Shown here piece by piece: positions 1 to 5,652 of a stretch of DNA of 8,132 nt (its first letter is position 1; each line of letters starts with the position of its first letter). The position numbers and the translations under genes are program-made. This DNA is from Pseudomonadota bacterium (GTDB taxonomy: Bacteria; Pseudomonadota; Alphaproteobacteria; CACIAM-22H2). The notes under the pieces were generated by a model. That model had not been told where the DNA came from and did not search any database. It saw only the letters and a program-made list of their open reading frames with translations. The stretch lies in contig JAIUNH010000152.1 in NCBI GenBank assembly GCA_020161965.1, positions 1-8,132 of the forward strand, given 5' to 3'.

Positions 1-591
1 GGTTTCCTGAAACAGGAACGTCTTGTTGGCCGAGCCGCCGCCCTTGGCGACGAAGAGGAATTTGTAGGCGGCGCCCTCGGTGGCGTAGAGGTCGATCTGC
101 GCGGGCAGGTTGGTGCCGGTGTTGACCTCGTTCCACATGTCGAGCGGCGCGGTCTGGGAGTAACGGAGGTTCTCCTTGGTGTAGCACTCGTAGACGCCCT
201 TGCTGAGCCATTCGGCGTCGTTGGCGCCGGTCCAGACCTGCTGGCCCTTCTTGCCCATGACGATGGCGTTGCCGGTGTCTTGGCACATCGGCAATACGCC
301 GCCCGCGGCGATATTGGCGTTCTTGAGCAAATCGGCCGCGACGAATTTATCGTTGGCCGAGGCTTCGGCATCGTCGAGGATCGCGCGCAATTGGCCCAGA
401 TGGCCCGGGCGCAGCAAATGCGCGATGTCGATATAGGCTTGCTTCGCCAGCAGCGTCAGCGCCGCCGGATCGACCTTCAGAATATCGCGGCCTTCGAACT
501 TGGCTTTCGAGACGGGGCCGTCGGCCAATTTGCGCATCGGCACATCGTCATGCGCCACGTCGATCATTTCGCGATATTCGAATCCGGGCAT
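1..591 (-). CDS. fumA: class I fumarate hydratase (iron-sulfur fumarase), N-terminal part, runs off left edge
   Basis: Interconverts fumarate and malate in the TCA cycle, in the cytoplasm. Class I fumarases are oxygen-sensitive enzymes with a [4Fe-4S] cluster, unrelated to FumC. Reading leftward from an ATG at 591, 197 codons are open with no stop before the edge. The translation holds the family motif [13 protein letters not shown] at about residues 97-109, where Cys103 should be the first cluster ligand (E. coli FumA uses Cys105). KGGGSANK follows near the edge. Class I enzymes are usually about 500-550 residues, so roughly the first third is here and the other two cluster cysteines lie outside. 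The start is supported by GAGGAG eight bases upstream and by the family-like beginning [16 protein letters not shown]. The chemotaxis gene upstream is co-oriented, but a hairpin lies between them, so fumarase probably has its own promoter; I could not find a convincing one in the 81-base gap. Confidence 0.93.
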   Translation of the reverse strand, partial: MPGFEYREMIDVAHDDVPMRKLADGPVSKAKFEGRDILKVDPAALTLLAKQAYIDIAHLLRPGHLGQLRAILDDAEASANDKFVAADLLKNANIAAGGVLPMCQDTGNAIVMGKKGQQVWTGANDAEWLSKGVYECYTKENLRYSQTAPLDMWNEVNTGTNLPAQIDLYATEGAAYKFLFVAKGGGSANKTFLFQET

Positions 592-636
592 TCTGTCGGC
601 TCCTCGAGCTAAAGGCCGCCGCACTCTACCCAAACG

Positions 637-663
637 CTTCCCCCCGCGCAAAGCGGGGGGAAG
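637..663 (-). terminator. strong hairpin after the chemotaxis gene, probable intrinsic terminator
   Basis: Two perfect 11-base arms (CTTCCCCCCGC at 637-647 and GCGGGGGGAAG at 653-663) enclose a five-base loop. The hairpin lies ten bases past the stop of the chemotaxis gene and 46 bases before the fumarase start. On the minus strand only a short CGTTT follows, so the U-tract is poor. It may act as a weak terminator, an mRNA 3' stabiliser or a partial attenuator into fumarase. Confidence 0.6.
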
Positions 664-672
664 GTAACCCGG

Positions 673-2172
673 TTACATCGCGCGCACGCTCGCCACGAAC
701 CCGTCGACCCGGACTTCCAGATCGTGGGTGCGCTCGCCGAGCGACTTCGCCAATTCCTGGATCGACGCCGCGGAATGGCTGGTATCGGCCGCCGCCCGGC
801 TGACGCCGTCGATATTCGAGGCGACTTCGCGCGTCGCCGCCGATTGCTGTTCGACGGCACCCGAGATCGACGTGGAGATGCCGTTCACCCGGCCGATAAT
901 GTCGCCGATTTCGCGGATCGATTCGGCGGTGGTGCGGCTGGCCGATTGGATCTCGGCGATTTGGGCCGAGATTTCCTCTGTCGCCTTCGATGTCTGATTG
1001 GCGAGGTTCTTCACTTCCGACGCGACGACCGCGAAGCCCTTGCCCGCCTCACCCGCGCGCGCCGCTTCGATCGTGGCGTTGAGGGCGAGCAGATTCGTCT
1101 GGCCCGCGATATCGGTGATGAGCTTCGTCACGCTGCCGATCTTTTCGGCCGCCGCGACCAGCGATGCGACCAAGGCTTCGGATTGTTTGGCGCGATCGAC
1201 GGCGGTGCCGACGATCGTGGTCGAATCCGCGAGCTGGCGCGCGATTTCGCTGCTCGACGCGGAAAGCTGCTCGGTCGCCGCCGAAACGACCGTGGCTTGC
1301 GCGTTGGTTTGGTCGGCGGCGGCGGCAAGGCCGGTGGACGTGTTGCGCAAACCTTCGACCGCTTCGGCCAGCGCCGTCACCATCGTTTTGACGTTGACGT
1401 CGAAATCCTGGGCGAGCGCTTGCGTCTGCGCCTTGCGCGGCGACAGATCGGTCGCGAATTTGACGACCTTCACCGGCTTGCCGTTCGCGTCGAGGATCGG
1501 GTTGTACGACGCTTCGATCCACACCGGGCGTCCGCCCTTGCCGACGCGGTGGAACTGCCCGGCCTGGAACTGGCCGCGGCGCAAATCGTCCCAAAAATCC
1601 TTGTAGTCGCGGCTGGCGGCGTAATCGGGCGCCACGAACATCGAATGATGGCGGCCTTTGATCTCATCCAGGCGATAGCCGACCGTCGACAGGAAATTGG
1701 GATTGGCGTCGAGGATATTGCCGTCGAGATCGAATTCGATCACCGCCTGCGAACGATTCAGCGCCGCCATTTGGCCGTCCAGCGCGATCGCGGCGTTTTT
1801 CGTCGCGGTGATGTCGGTCGCAAATTTCACGACCTTCACGGGCTTGCCCGAACGATTGAGGATCGGGTTGTACGACGCCTCGATCCACACTTCGCGCCCG
1901 CCTTTGGCGGCGCGCGGGAACTGCCCTTGCTGGAATTCGCCGCGCGCCAGACGCGCCCAGAATTCCTTGTATTCAGGGCCCGCCGCATGGGCGGGCGCCA
2001 CGAAGATCGAATGATGCTTGCCGCGTATTTCCGCCAGCGAATAGCCCATCGCCTTCAGGAAATTCTCGTTCGCCGTGATGATCGTGCCATCCAACTCGAA
2101 CTCGATGACCGCTTGCGAGCGGTCCAGCGCCGACAGAATCGCGGCGGCGCGGCCGTTGCCGAAACCGAACAT
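673..2172 (-). CDS. soluble PAS-PAS methyl-accepting chemotaxis protein
   Basis: A cytoplasmic chemoreceptor of 499 residues that should control the CheA kinase through CheW. It has no transmembrane segment and no HAMP domain. PAS domain 1 spans about residues 18-122 and PAS domain 2 about 140-244; each starts with RSQAVIEF, contains GxHHSxFVAP and ends with [11 protein letters not shown]. The signalling domain (about 260-490) has the canonical hairpin tip: [20 protein letters not shown], then [15 protein letters not shown] (about 355-391). There is no C-terminal CheR/CheB pentapeptide; the protein ends GFVASVRAM. The ATG at 2172 (MFGFGNGR) is chosen over an in-frame start at 2289 because GAGGAG lies five bases upstream and the promoter at 2260-2289 would overlap the longer form. 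The layout matches BdlA of Pseudomonas aeruginosa, a soluble PAS-PAS-MCP protein, but that does not prove the same role. PAS proteins of this kind often sense redox or oxygen; the ligand here is unknown. Confidence 0.93.
   Translation of the reverse strand: MFGFGNGRAAAILSALDRSQAVIEFELDGTIITANENFLKAMGYSLAEIRGKHHSIFVAPAHAAGPEYKEFWARLARGEFQQGQFPRAAKGGREVWIEASYNPILNRSGKPVKVVKFATDITATKNAAIALDGQMAALNRSQAVIEFDLDGNILDANPNFLSTVGYRLDEIKGRHHSMFVAPDYAASRDYKDFWDDLRRGQFQAGQFHRVGKGGRPVWIEASYNPILDANGKPVKVVKFATDLSPRKAQTQALAQDFDVNVKTMVTALAEAVEGLRNTSTGLAAAADQTNAQATVVSAATEQLSASSSEIARQLADSTTIVGTAVDRAKQSEALVASLVAAAEKIGSVTKLITDIAGQTNLLALNATIEAARAGEAGKGFAVVASEVKNLANQTSKATEEISAQIAEIQSASRTTAESIREIGDIIGRVNGISTSISGAVEQQSAATREVASNIDGVSRAAADTSHSAASIQELAKSLGERTHDLEVRVDGFVASVRAM
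1441..2121 (-). repeat. tandem duplication of PAS-encoding segment, 366-base period
   Basis: The two PAS domains of the chemoreceptor are exactly 122 residues apart, with no insertion or deletion. RSQAVIEF is at 18 and 140, [10 protein letters not shown] at 96 and 218, and [11 protein letters not shown] at 110 and 232. DNA similarity is also high: positions 1492-1525 and 1858-1891 differ at only about one or two of 34 bases. The remaining parts have diverged at the protein level, so this is an old but well-kept intragenic duplication. Confidence 0.85.
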
Positions 2173-2218
2173 TCTCACTCCTCGGGAGTTTTTCGGCCGC
2201 GATCGGGGGGATGCGGCC

Positions 2219-2251
2219 CGGCGATCGACACACATATGTATGTCATCGCCG
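2219..2251 (-). promoter_or_regulatory. 33-base imperfect palindrome in the chemoreceptor leader (operator or RNA hairpin)
   Basis: On the plus strand CGGCGAT (2219-2225) pairs with ATCGCCG (2245-2251), GACA (2227-2230) with TGTC (2241-2244), and ACAT (2232-2235) with ATGT (2236-2239). The only faults are one bulged C at 2226 and one mismatch (2231/2240), which becomes a U.G wobble in the minus-strand RNA. It lies just downstream of the predicted -10 box and 46 bases upstream of the start codon, where a repressor site or a leader hairpin would act. The binding factor is unknown. Confidence 0.55.
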
Positions 2252-2259
2252 CCGCGCGG

Positions 2260-2289
2260 AATACAGCCTGCGGACGCTACCCCTGTCAA
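2260..2289 (-). promoter_or_regulatory. sigma70-type promoter for the chemoreceptor gene
   Basis: On the minus strand there is a perfect -35 hexamer TTGACA (2289 to 2284), an 18-base spacer, and TGTATT (2265 to 2260) matching TATAAT at four of six bases. It lies in the gap between sspB (ends 2322) and the chemoreceptor (starts 2172), about 90 bases before the start codon. Transcription would begin near 2253 and run straight into the palindrome. Confidence 0.5.
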
Positions 2290-2321
2290 TTGTATTCAGC
2301 AAAATTCGAGAAGAATTTACG

Positions 2322-2822
2322 TCAATTCTTCTTGCGGAAGGCGTCGAGCGCCACGACGCGCGCACCACCGTCCGGTTGTTCCGCCGGCGCTTCGGTTTTC
2401 GCTTCGCTTTTTGCGATTTCCTTCGCCGGTTCGGGTTCGGATTTCGCGGCGGGCGGCGTGCTCGCCGGGAATTGCAGACCGAACTGGACCGACGGATCGA
2501 CGAAGGCGGTGATTGCCGCATAAGGAACGATCAGGCGTTCATGAACGCGATCGAAGGACAAAGTCACGCCGAAGCGCTCCGCCTCGACCTTCAAATCCCA
2601 AAACTGGTGCTGCAGCACGATCGTCATCTCGTCGGGATGGCGCTGCTTCAACCGCGCGGGGATATCGACTTCGGGAAATTCGGTACGGAAGGTGATGTAA
2701 AAATGATGCTCGCCCGGCAACCCGGTGGCGGCGGCCGTTTCTAGCGCCTCGCGCACCACGCCACGCAGCGCGTTTTCCATCATCCGGTCGTAGTGGAGCT
2801 TGTCGTTCTTTTCGCTGCTCAC
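2322..2822 (-). CDS. sspB: SspB, ClpXP adaptor for ssrA-tagged proteins
   Basis: Adaptor that binds the N-terminal part of the ssrA tag and tethers tagged proteins to ClpX for degradation in the cytoplasm. The product is about 166 residues. The folded domain (about 8-119) carries family stretches: YDRMMENALRGVVREAL, GLPGEHHFYITF, MTIVLQHQFWDL (66-77) and DPSVQFGLQF (109-118). A flexible Ala/Pro/Glu/Lys linker follows (about 120-154). The tail RVVALDAFRKKN resembles the conserved ClpX-docking (XB) motif of alphaproteobacterial SspB. There is no ATG start. GTG at 2822 (MSSEKNDKLHYD) is preferred because GGGGTG lies six bases upstream and homologues begin close to this point; GTG at 2831 adds three residues and remains possible. 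It sits directly downstream of ssrA, 71 bases after its 3' hairpin, on the same strand. Confidence 0.92.
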   Translation of the reverse strand: MSSEKNDKLHYDRMMENALRGVVREALETAAATGLPGEHHFYITFRTEFPEVDIPARLKQRHPDEMTIVLQHQFWDLKVEAERFGVTLSFDRVHERLIVPYAAITAFVDPSVQFGLQFPASTPPAAKSEPEPAKEIAKSEAKTEAPAEQPDGGARVVALDAFRKKN

Positions 2823-2892
2823 TGGCCGCACCCCGTCGGGAATTCTGGTCGGTAATCTTGGTCGTCTGGCCGGCTGCGTGCCGGTCGAAAGT

Positions 2893-2920
2893 GGGGGGCT
2901 TCTGTTGCCCGGCGCCCCCC
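2893..2920 (-). terminator. GC-rich hairpin at the 3' end of ssrA
   Basis: GGGGGGC (2893-2899) and GCCCCCC (2914-2920) form a perfect seven-base stem around a 14-base loop. In the minus-strand RNA it follows the tag reading frame and its stem-loops and is followed by ACUUUCG, a poor U-tract. It could be the ssrA terminator, the closing helix of the coding piece, or the processing end. Leaky termination here would let transcripts continue into sspB. Confidence 0.5.
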
Positions 2921-2953
2921 GAGCCGCGCTTTAGGACTTACGTCAAGTCGCCG

Positions 2954-3001
2954 TTAGGCGGCCAGACGCGCTTCCGAAGCGAGAGCCACGTTATCGTTGG
3001 C
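2954..3001 (-). other. ssrA: tmRNA tag reading frame, ANDNVALASEARLAA
   Basis: From the resume codon GCC (3001-2999), 15 codons read ANDNVALASEARLAA and end in TAA (2956-2954). With the alanine carried by tmRNA, the added tag would be AANDNVALASEARLAA. The AANDN start matches the Caulobacter tag AANDNFAEEFAVAA, and the LAA end is the ClpX-recognised terminus also found in E. coli. GCCG and CGGC flank the stop codon and can form a small stem with the stop in its loop, the same arrangement as helix P5 in E. coli. A further hairpin, GACTT/AAGTC (2935-2949), follows. Confidence 0.88.
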
Positions 3002-3077
3002 ATCTCTAGAATGGCCCGATATCGGCGGTACCATGCCGAGCGAAAGTCATACCTTTACCCGCGCGTCGATCCTGGTT

Positions 3078-3084
3078 CGCCCCC
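3078..3084 (-). other. ssrA: 5' end of the tmRNA coding piece (5' acceptor strand)
   Basis: GGGGGCG is the 5' strand of the acceptor stem and marks the mature 5' end of the coding RNA, assuming RNase P cleavage as in other tmRNAs. AACCAGGATCGACGCG follows and covers the reduced D-arm region found in all tmRNAs. The coding piece continues leftward through the tag frame. Confidence 0.8.
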
Positions 3085-3089
3085 GTAGA

Positions 3090-3169
3090 TGGTGGAGGCG
3101 CCGGGCACTGCCCCCGGGTCCGCATCGGCTATTACGTAAGCCGTTTATCGCCATAGCCAGTTGCCCGGC
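3090..3169 (-). ncRNA. ssrA: tmRNA acceptor piece
   Basis: This roughly 80-base piece ends in an encoded CCA (3092-3090). Its last 33 bases align without gaps to the 3' end of E. coli tmRNA: CGGAC, a five-base T stem (CCGGG/CCCGG), a seven-base loop, then the acceptor strand CGCCUCC and ACCA. The T loop reads GGCAGUG instead of the usual UUCRANU. Upstream, GGCTAT/ATAGCC can form another hairpin (3127-3158). The 5' end near 3169 is inferred from the -10 box and is approximate. Confidence 0.8.
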
Positions 3170-3175
3170 ACCCCG

Positions 3176-3181
3176 AATATA
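3176..3181 (-). promoter_or_regulatory. -10 box of the ssrA promoter
   Basis: TATATT on the minus strand (one mismatch from TATAAT) sits about seven bases before the inferred 5' end of the acceptor piece. No good -35 hexamer is seen at 16-18 bases upstream; TTTCCC is the nearest T-rich candidate. Confidence 0.45.
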
Positions 3182-3204
3182 GGCGTTCGGCGGTTCCGGG
3201 GAAA

Positions 3205-3230
3205 GGGGGCGGGCGGTACACTCCGCCCCC
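3205..3230. promoter_or_regulatory. GC-rich inverted repeat between divergent thyX and ssrA
   Basis: GGGGGCGG (3205-3212) and CCGCCCCC (3223-3230) are perfect eight-base arms around a ten-base centre. The repeat lies 27 bases upstream of the thyX start and about 24 bases behind the ssrA -10 box, so a bound protein could affect both genes. It directly precedes TAAAAT (3232-3237), a -10-like box for thyX with no clear -35. The function is unknown. Confidence 0.45.
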
Positions 3231-3257
3231 ATAAAATCGCAGCCCCGAGTCGCGCCG

Positions 3258-4193
3258 ATGTCCAATCTGAACGCCGAACAACAAGCCGAGATCGACGCCG
3301 CCCGCGCCGCCCAGGCGACCACCCGCCGTCCGACGGTGCCCGCACTCGAGGAAATCCTCTATTCGGCACTGCCCGTGCTCGACAGCGGCTTCGTGCGGGT
3401 GATCGATTATTTCGGCGACGATGCGGCGATCGTGCAGGCGGCGCGCGTGTCTTACGGCAAGGGCACCAAGAAGGTGTCCGACGACCGGAACCTGATCCGC
3501 TACCTTATGCGCCACCGCCACTCGACCCCGTTCGAGATGTGCGAGATCAAGCTGCATGTGAAGCTGCCGATCTTCGTGGCGCGCCAGTGGATCCGCCATC
3601 GCACGGCGAATGTGAACGAGTATTCGGCGCGCTATTCGATCCTCGACCGCGAATTCTATGTGCCGGTCCCGGGCCAGCTCGCCGCGCAATCGACCGTGAA
3701 CCGCCAGGGGCGCGGCGATTTGCTGCAAGGGGCGGACGCCGAGAAGGCGCTGTCGGCGATCGAAAATCTGTCGGCCGAAGCCTATCGCGTCTACGAGGAA
3801 TTGCTGAACGAGACGCGCGACGGCACGACGATCGTGCCGGGCAAGCCGGGGCTGGCGCGCGAACTTGCGCGCATGACCTTGCCGACGAACTACTACACGC
3901 AATGGTATTGGAAGGTCGATCTCAACAATCTTCTGCATTTCCTGTCGTTGCGCGCCGACGCACATGCGCAATACGAAATCCGCGTCTATGCCGACGAGAT
4001 CTGCAAAGTGGTCGAACGCTGGTGCCCGATCGCGTTCGAGGCGTTCCGCGATTACCGGATGACCGGTACGGCCGTGTCGGGGCCGGGCATGGCGGTGATC
4101 AAGCGTTTGCTGGCGGGCGAAAACGTGACCCAGGAAAACTCGGGCCTCGGCAAGCGCGAGTGGACCGAACTGATGGCCACGCTGGAGCGTTAA
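3258..4193 (+). CDS. thyX: flavin-dependent thymidylate synthase ThyX
   Basis: Makes dTMP from dUMP using FAD, NADPH and methylene-tetrahydrofolate, in the cytoplasm, as the alternative to ThyA. The 311-residue product has the family signature RHR-x7-S at 113-123 ([11 protein letters not shown]). It also has the RHRHSTPFE segment (85-93), ARMTLP with the conserved Arg205, and [18 protein letters not shown] (228-245), which matches the C-terminal catalytic region. It is longer than the approximately 220-residue Thermotoga enzyme, mainly at the N-terminus and in a central insertion (about 140-200), as is usual for alphaproteobacterial ThyX. The ATG at 3258 follows no strong ribosome binding site, only a weak GAG. 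The next ATG lies far inside the conserved domain (Met84), so this start is the only sensible one. It is transcribed away from ssrA and meets the DUF2939-like gene tail to tail. Confidence 0.96.
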   Translation: MSNLNAEQQAEIDAARAAQATTRRPTVPALEEILYSALPVLDSGFVRVIDYFGDDAAIVQAARVSYGKGTKKVSDDRNLIRYLMRHRHSTPFEMCEIKLHVKLPIFVARQWIRHRTANVNEYSARYSILDREFYVPVPGQLAAQSTVNRQGRGDLLQGADAEKALSAIENLSAEAYRVYEELLNETRDGTTIVPGKPGLARELARMTLPTNYYTQWYWKVDLNNLLHFLSLRADAHAQYEIRVYADEICKVVERWCPIAFEAFRDYRMTGTAVSGPGMAVIKRLLAGENVTQENSGLGKREWTELMATLER

Positions 4194-4735
4194 TATCGAA
4201 CCCCGACCACGTACCAACCGAAATCTCGGAAGGCGAGCATGAATTGGACGCCTTCACGGCGTTCGTTGACGGCCGTCACTATCATTCTTGTTGGGGCTGT
4301 CGGGAACAGCATGCGAATACGCGAATTAGGCGGAATGCTGGCCTCTACCAAATCATAAGTTTGCAAATTTTTGATAATTCCACGCCTTAAAATCTCGGTA
4401 ATAATGTTTACGAAGATGGCGTCCAGATGGTCAGTGCGTTGAGCAGCCTGCGGCGCCAATACTTCGAGTGATCTTTGGTAAGAGGGGCGATCGACATAAT
4501 CTTCGATCGTTTGCCGGTCGCCTTGCGCTAAAGCTTTAAGAAAGAAGTCAGCGGAGAAATACGCCCAACCAATCCAAGCGGCGAAAATCCCCAGAATCAC
4601 CAATAAAGCAGCAATTGGACGCGGCAATTTTGGTGAGCCCTGCGGGCGTGAAAGTTTTGATCCGCGCGCCTCACTATACAAATCGAGTGCGGCCGAATCG
4701 TGCGCCCGTTTGTCGAAGTTCGGTTCTTGTCGCAC
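4190..4735 (-). CDS. small single-pass membrane protein resembling DUF2939
   Basis: The product has 181 residues. A basic cytoplasmic N-terminus (1-39) is followed by one hydrophobic segment (about 40-61) and a domain of about 120 residues that should face the periplasm. Segments [20 protein letters not shown] (68-87) and [16 protein letters not shown] (166-181) resemble the start and end of DUF2939 proteins, whose role is unknown. This family call comes from memory of the motif pattern and is tentative. Translation starts at a GTG immediately after an in-frame TAA, with GAGGG eight bases upstream, so no longer form is possible. It is the last gene of the minus-strand cluster behind mrp and the SPOR lipoprotein. 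GC content is about 51% by hand count, clearly below its neighbours. Its stop overlaps the thyX stop in the sequence TTAA. Confidence 0.75.
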   Translation of the reverse strand: MRQEPNFDKRAHDSAALDLYSEARGSKLSRPQGSPKLPRPIAALLVILGIFAAWIGWAYFSADFFLKALAQGDRQTIEDYVDRPSYQRSLEVLAPQAAQRTDHLDAIFVNIITEILRRGIIKNLQTYDLVEASIPPNSRIRMLFPTAPTRMIVTAVNERREGVQFMLAFRDFGWYVVGVRY

Positions 4736-4742
4736 TTAGCCC

Positions 4743-4768
4743 ACCCTCAACTTTCCATTGTGGAGGGT
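4743..4768 (-). promoter_or_regulatory. hairpin that can mask the ribosome binding site of the DUF2939-like gene
   Basis: On the minus strand ACCCTC (4768 to 4763) is perfectly complementary to GAGGGT (4748 to 4743), with a 14-base loop. GAGGG is the best ribosome binding site for the GTG start at 4735. Folding would hide it. With only six pairs and a large loop, the structure is weak and could be chance. Confidence 0.35.
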
Positions 4769-4806
4769 AGCGATGCAGCCGGAAATGCGCAAACCGGCGT
4801 CGAGGA

Positions 4807-5616
4807 TTACTGCGGAATGCCCGTGTTGCTGGGCTGGCGGCGCGGCGGCAGCGGCGGCGCCAATTGCTGCGGCGCGCCGTTGGCGGCGGGCGCCGCTTGT
4901 GGCATCGGGGTGGGTTGCATCGTCGCCGGTGCCGGCGGCGGCGCGGTTATCGAAGTGGAGGGCATCGTCGCGGCAGGTGCGGCCGGGGCGGGCGCCGCCA
5001 TCGGGGCCGGTGTCGGCATCTCGGCCGCCGGTTGCGGCGTGCCGCGCGGTTGGCGCTGACGCTGCATCGTACCCGTCCCCGGCGCGGCGGCGGGGGAAGC
5101 GGGTGCTGCCGCGCGCGGCATGGCCGCGTTGGGTTGGGCGGCTGCGGCGACGGGCATCGGCACGCAATACATGCGGTTCGAACGCGCCCAATTGCAGAAG
5201 CGGTTCACTTCCTCGGCATTCGGGAAATCGCCCGCAAGCAGGCGAATCCACGGCTGGCCGTTGATCGTGACGGGCACGAAATAGGGCTTCAGCGTCTGCA
5301 ACGCGGGTTGCTGGCGGACATATTGCTGCCAGCCCGCTTGCGCGCTTTCGGCCGTGCGATAGGACGCAAGATGCCCGGCCAGCACCATCGAGGGCGCTTG
5401 TGCCGCTTGCGGGACCGGGGCGGTCGCCATCGGCGCGGGCGCCATCGGTGCGACTTGCGGTACAGGTCCCATCGCGCTGGGCGGCGGGGGCGGCGGGGCA
5501 ATGACAATGGCGGGTTGGGCCGCCGGCATGCGCGCCGAATCGTCCGCGCACGCCGCCAACGCGACGAGGGCGGCCCCGGCCAATAGCATCGATGATCTAC
5601 GCGCGCGAATCGTCAT
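4807..5616 (-). CDS. SPOR-domain lipoprotein, Pro/Ala-rich
   Basis: A 269-residue lipoprotein predicted to be exported and anchored in an envelope membrane. The signal peptide MTIRARRSSMLLAGAALVAL is followed by the lipobox LAAC with Cys23 as the lipidated residue. The next residue is Ala, which favours outer-membrane sorting by the E. coli rule. A Pro/Ala-rich spacer (about 30-76, including six prolines in a row) leads to a SPOR-like domain (about 77-155): VLAGHLASYRTAESAQAGW, then LKPYFVPVTINGQPWIRLLA. SPOR domains bind denuded glycan strands of septal peptidoglycan. Cys141 and Cys151 lie inside it and could form a disulfide. The remaining 110 residues are low-complexity Pro/Ala/Met/Gln, which is unusual since SPOR domains are normally C-terminal. 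It starts 50 bases after the mrp stop. Its exact role is unknown; a part in cell-envelope or division upkeep is inferred from SPOR alone. Confidence 0.85.
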   Translation of the reverse strand: MTIRARRSSMLLAGAALVALAACADDSARMPAAQPAIVIAPPPPPPSAMGPVPQVAPMAPAPMATAPVPQAAQAPSMVLAGHLASYRTAESAQAGWQQYVRQQPALQTLKPYFVPVTINGQPWIRLLAGDFPNAEEVNRFCNWARSNRMYCVPMPVAAAAQPNAAMPRAAAPASPAAAPGTGTMQRQRQPRGTPQPAAEMPTPAPMAAPAPAAPAATMPSTSITAPPPAPATMQPTPMPQAAPAANGAPQQLAPPLPPRRQPSNTGIPQ

Positions 5617-5652
5617 GAACCGATCCCGAATCGGACAAGTTCCGGATTGTAC

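Larger units (their letters stand above)
2893..3169 (-). ncRNA. ssrA: permuted two-piece tmRNA gene (ssrA, alphaproteobacterial type)
   Basis: tmRNA rescues stalled ribosomes by acting first as tRNA-Ala and then as mRNA for a degradation tag. Here the minus strand encodes the tRNA 3' half first and the 5' half second, as in alphaproteobacteria, where the precursor is cut into two RNAs. The acceptor piece ends CGCCTCCACCA at 3090. A five-base spacer (3085-3089) follows, then GGGGGCGAACCAGGATCGAC from 3084, which aligns with the E. coli tmRNA start GGGGCUG...GGAUUCGAC. The two ends form a seven-base acceptor stem, GGGGGCG with CGCCUCC (one G.U). The tag frame is 2954-3001. The outer limits are inferred from a TATATT -10 box at 3176-3181 and the hairpin at 2893-2920, so each may be off by several bases. 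Partner proteins would be SmpB, AlaRS and EF-Tu; none is in this window. Confidence 0.9.

Noticed and set aside
2172..2289. Longer start of the chemoreceptor at 2289, adding 39 residues
   Set aside because: The extra residues are Arg/Ser/Pro-rich with no domain and would need the palindrome and the promoter to be coding. The 2172 start has a strong ribosome binding site.
724..2523. 599-residue plus-strand open frame opposite the chemoreceptor
   Set aside because: Arg/Asp-rich translation typical of the antisense of a GC-rich gene. It has no recognisable domain and fully overlaps a clear PAS-PAS-MCP gene.
2969..2981. Palindrome CGCTTCCGAAGCG inside the tag frame
   Set aside because: Only five pairs with a three-base loop; explained by codon content in the tag and likely opened by the translating ribosome.
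2858..3088. 76-residue plus-strand open frame in the sspB-thyX gap
   Set aside because: It lies opposite the tmRNA coding piece, has no ribosome binding site or domain, and is explained by structured RNA on the other strand.
3132..4217. 361-residue minus-strand open frame opposite thyX
   Set aside because: Antisense shadow of thyX. Its translation is low-complexity Arg/His/Leu, and its 3' end crosses the ssrA promoter and acceptor piece.
3161..4390. 409-residue plus-strand open frame overlapping thyX
   Set aside because: Frame-shifted shadow of thyX with an Arg/Gly-rich translation, extending into the convergent DUF2939-like gene.
4736..5551. 271-residue minus-strand open frame in the lipoprotein region
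   Set aside because: Alternate frame with Arg/Ala/His-rich translation. The overlapping frame 4807-5616 has a signal peptide, a lipobox and a SPOR domain.
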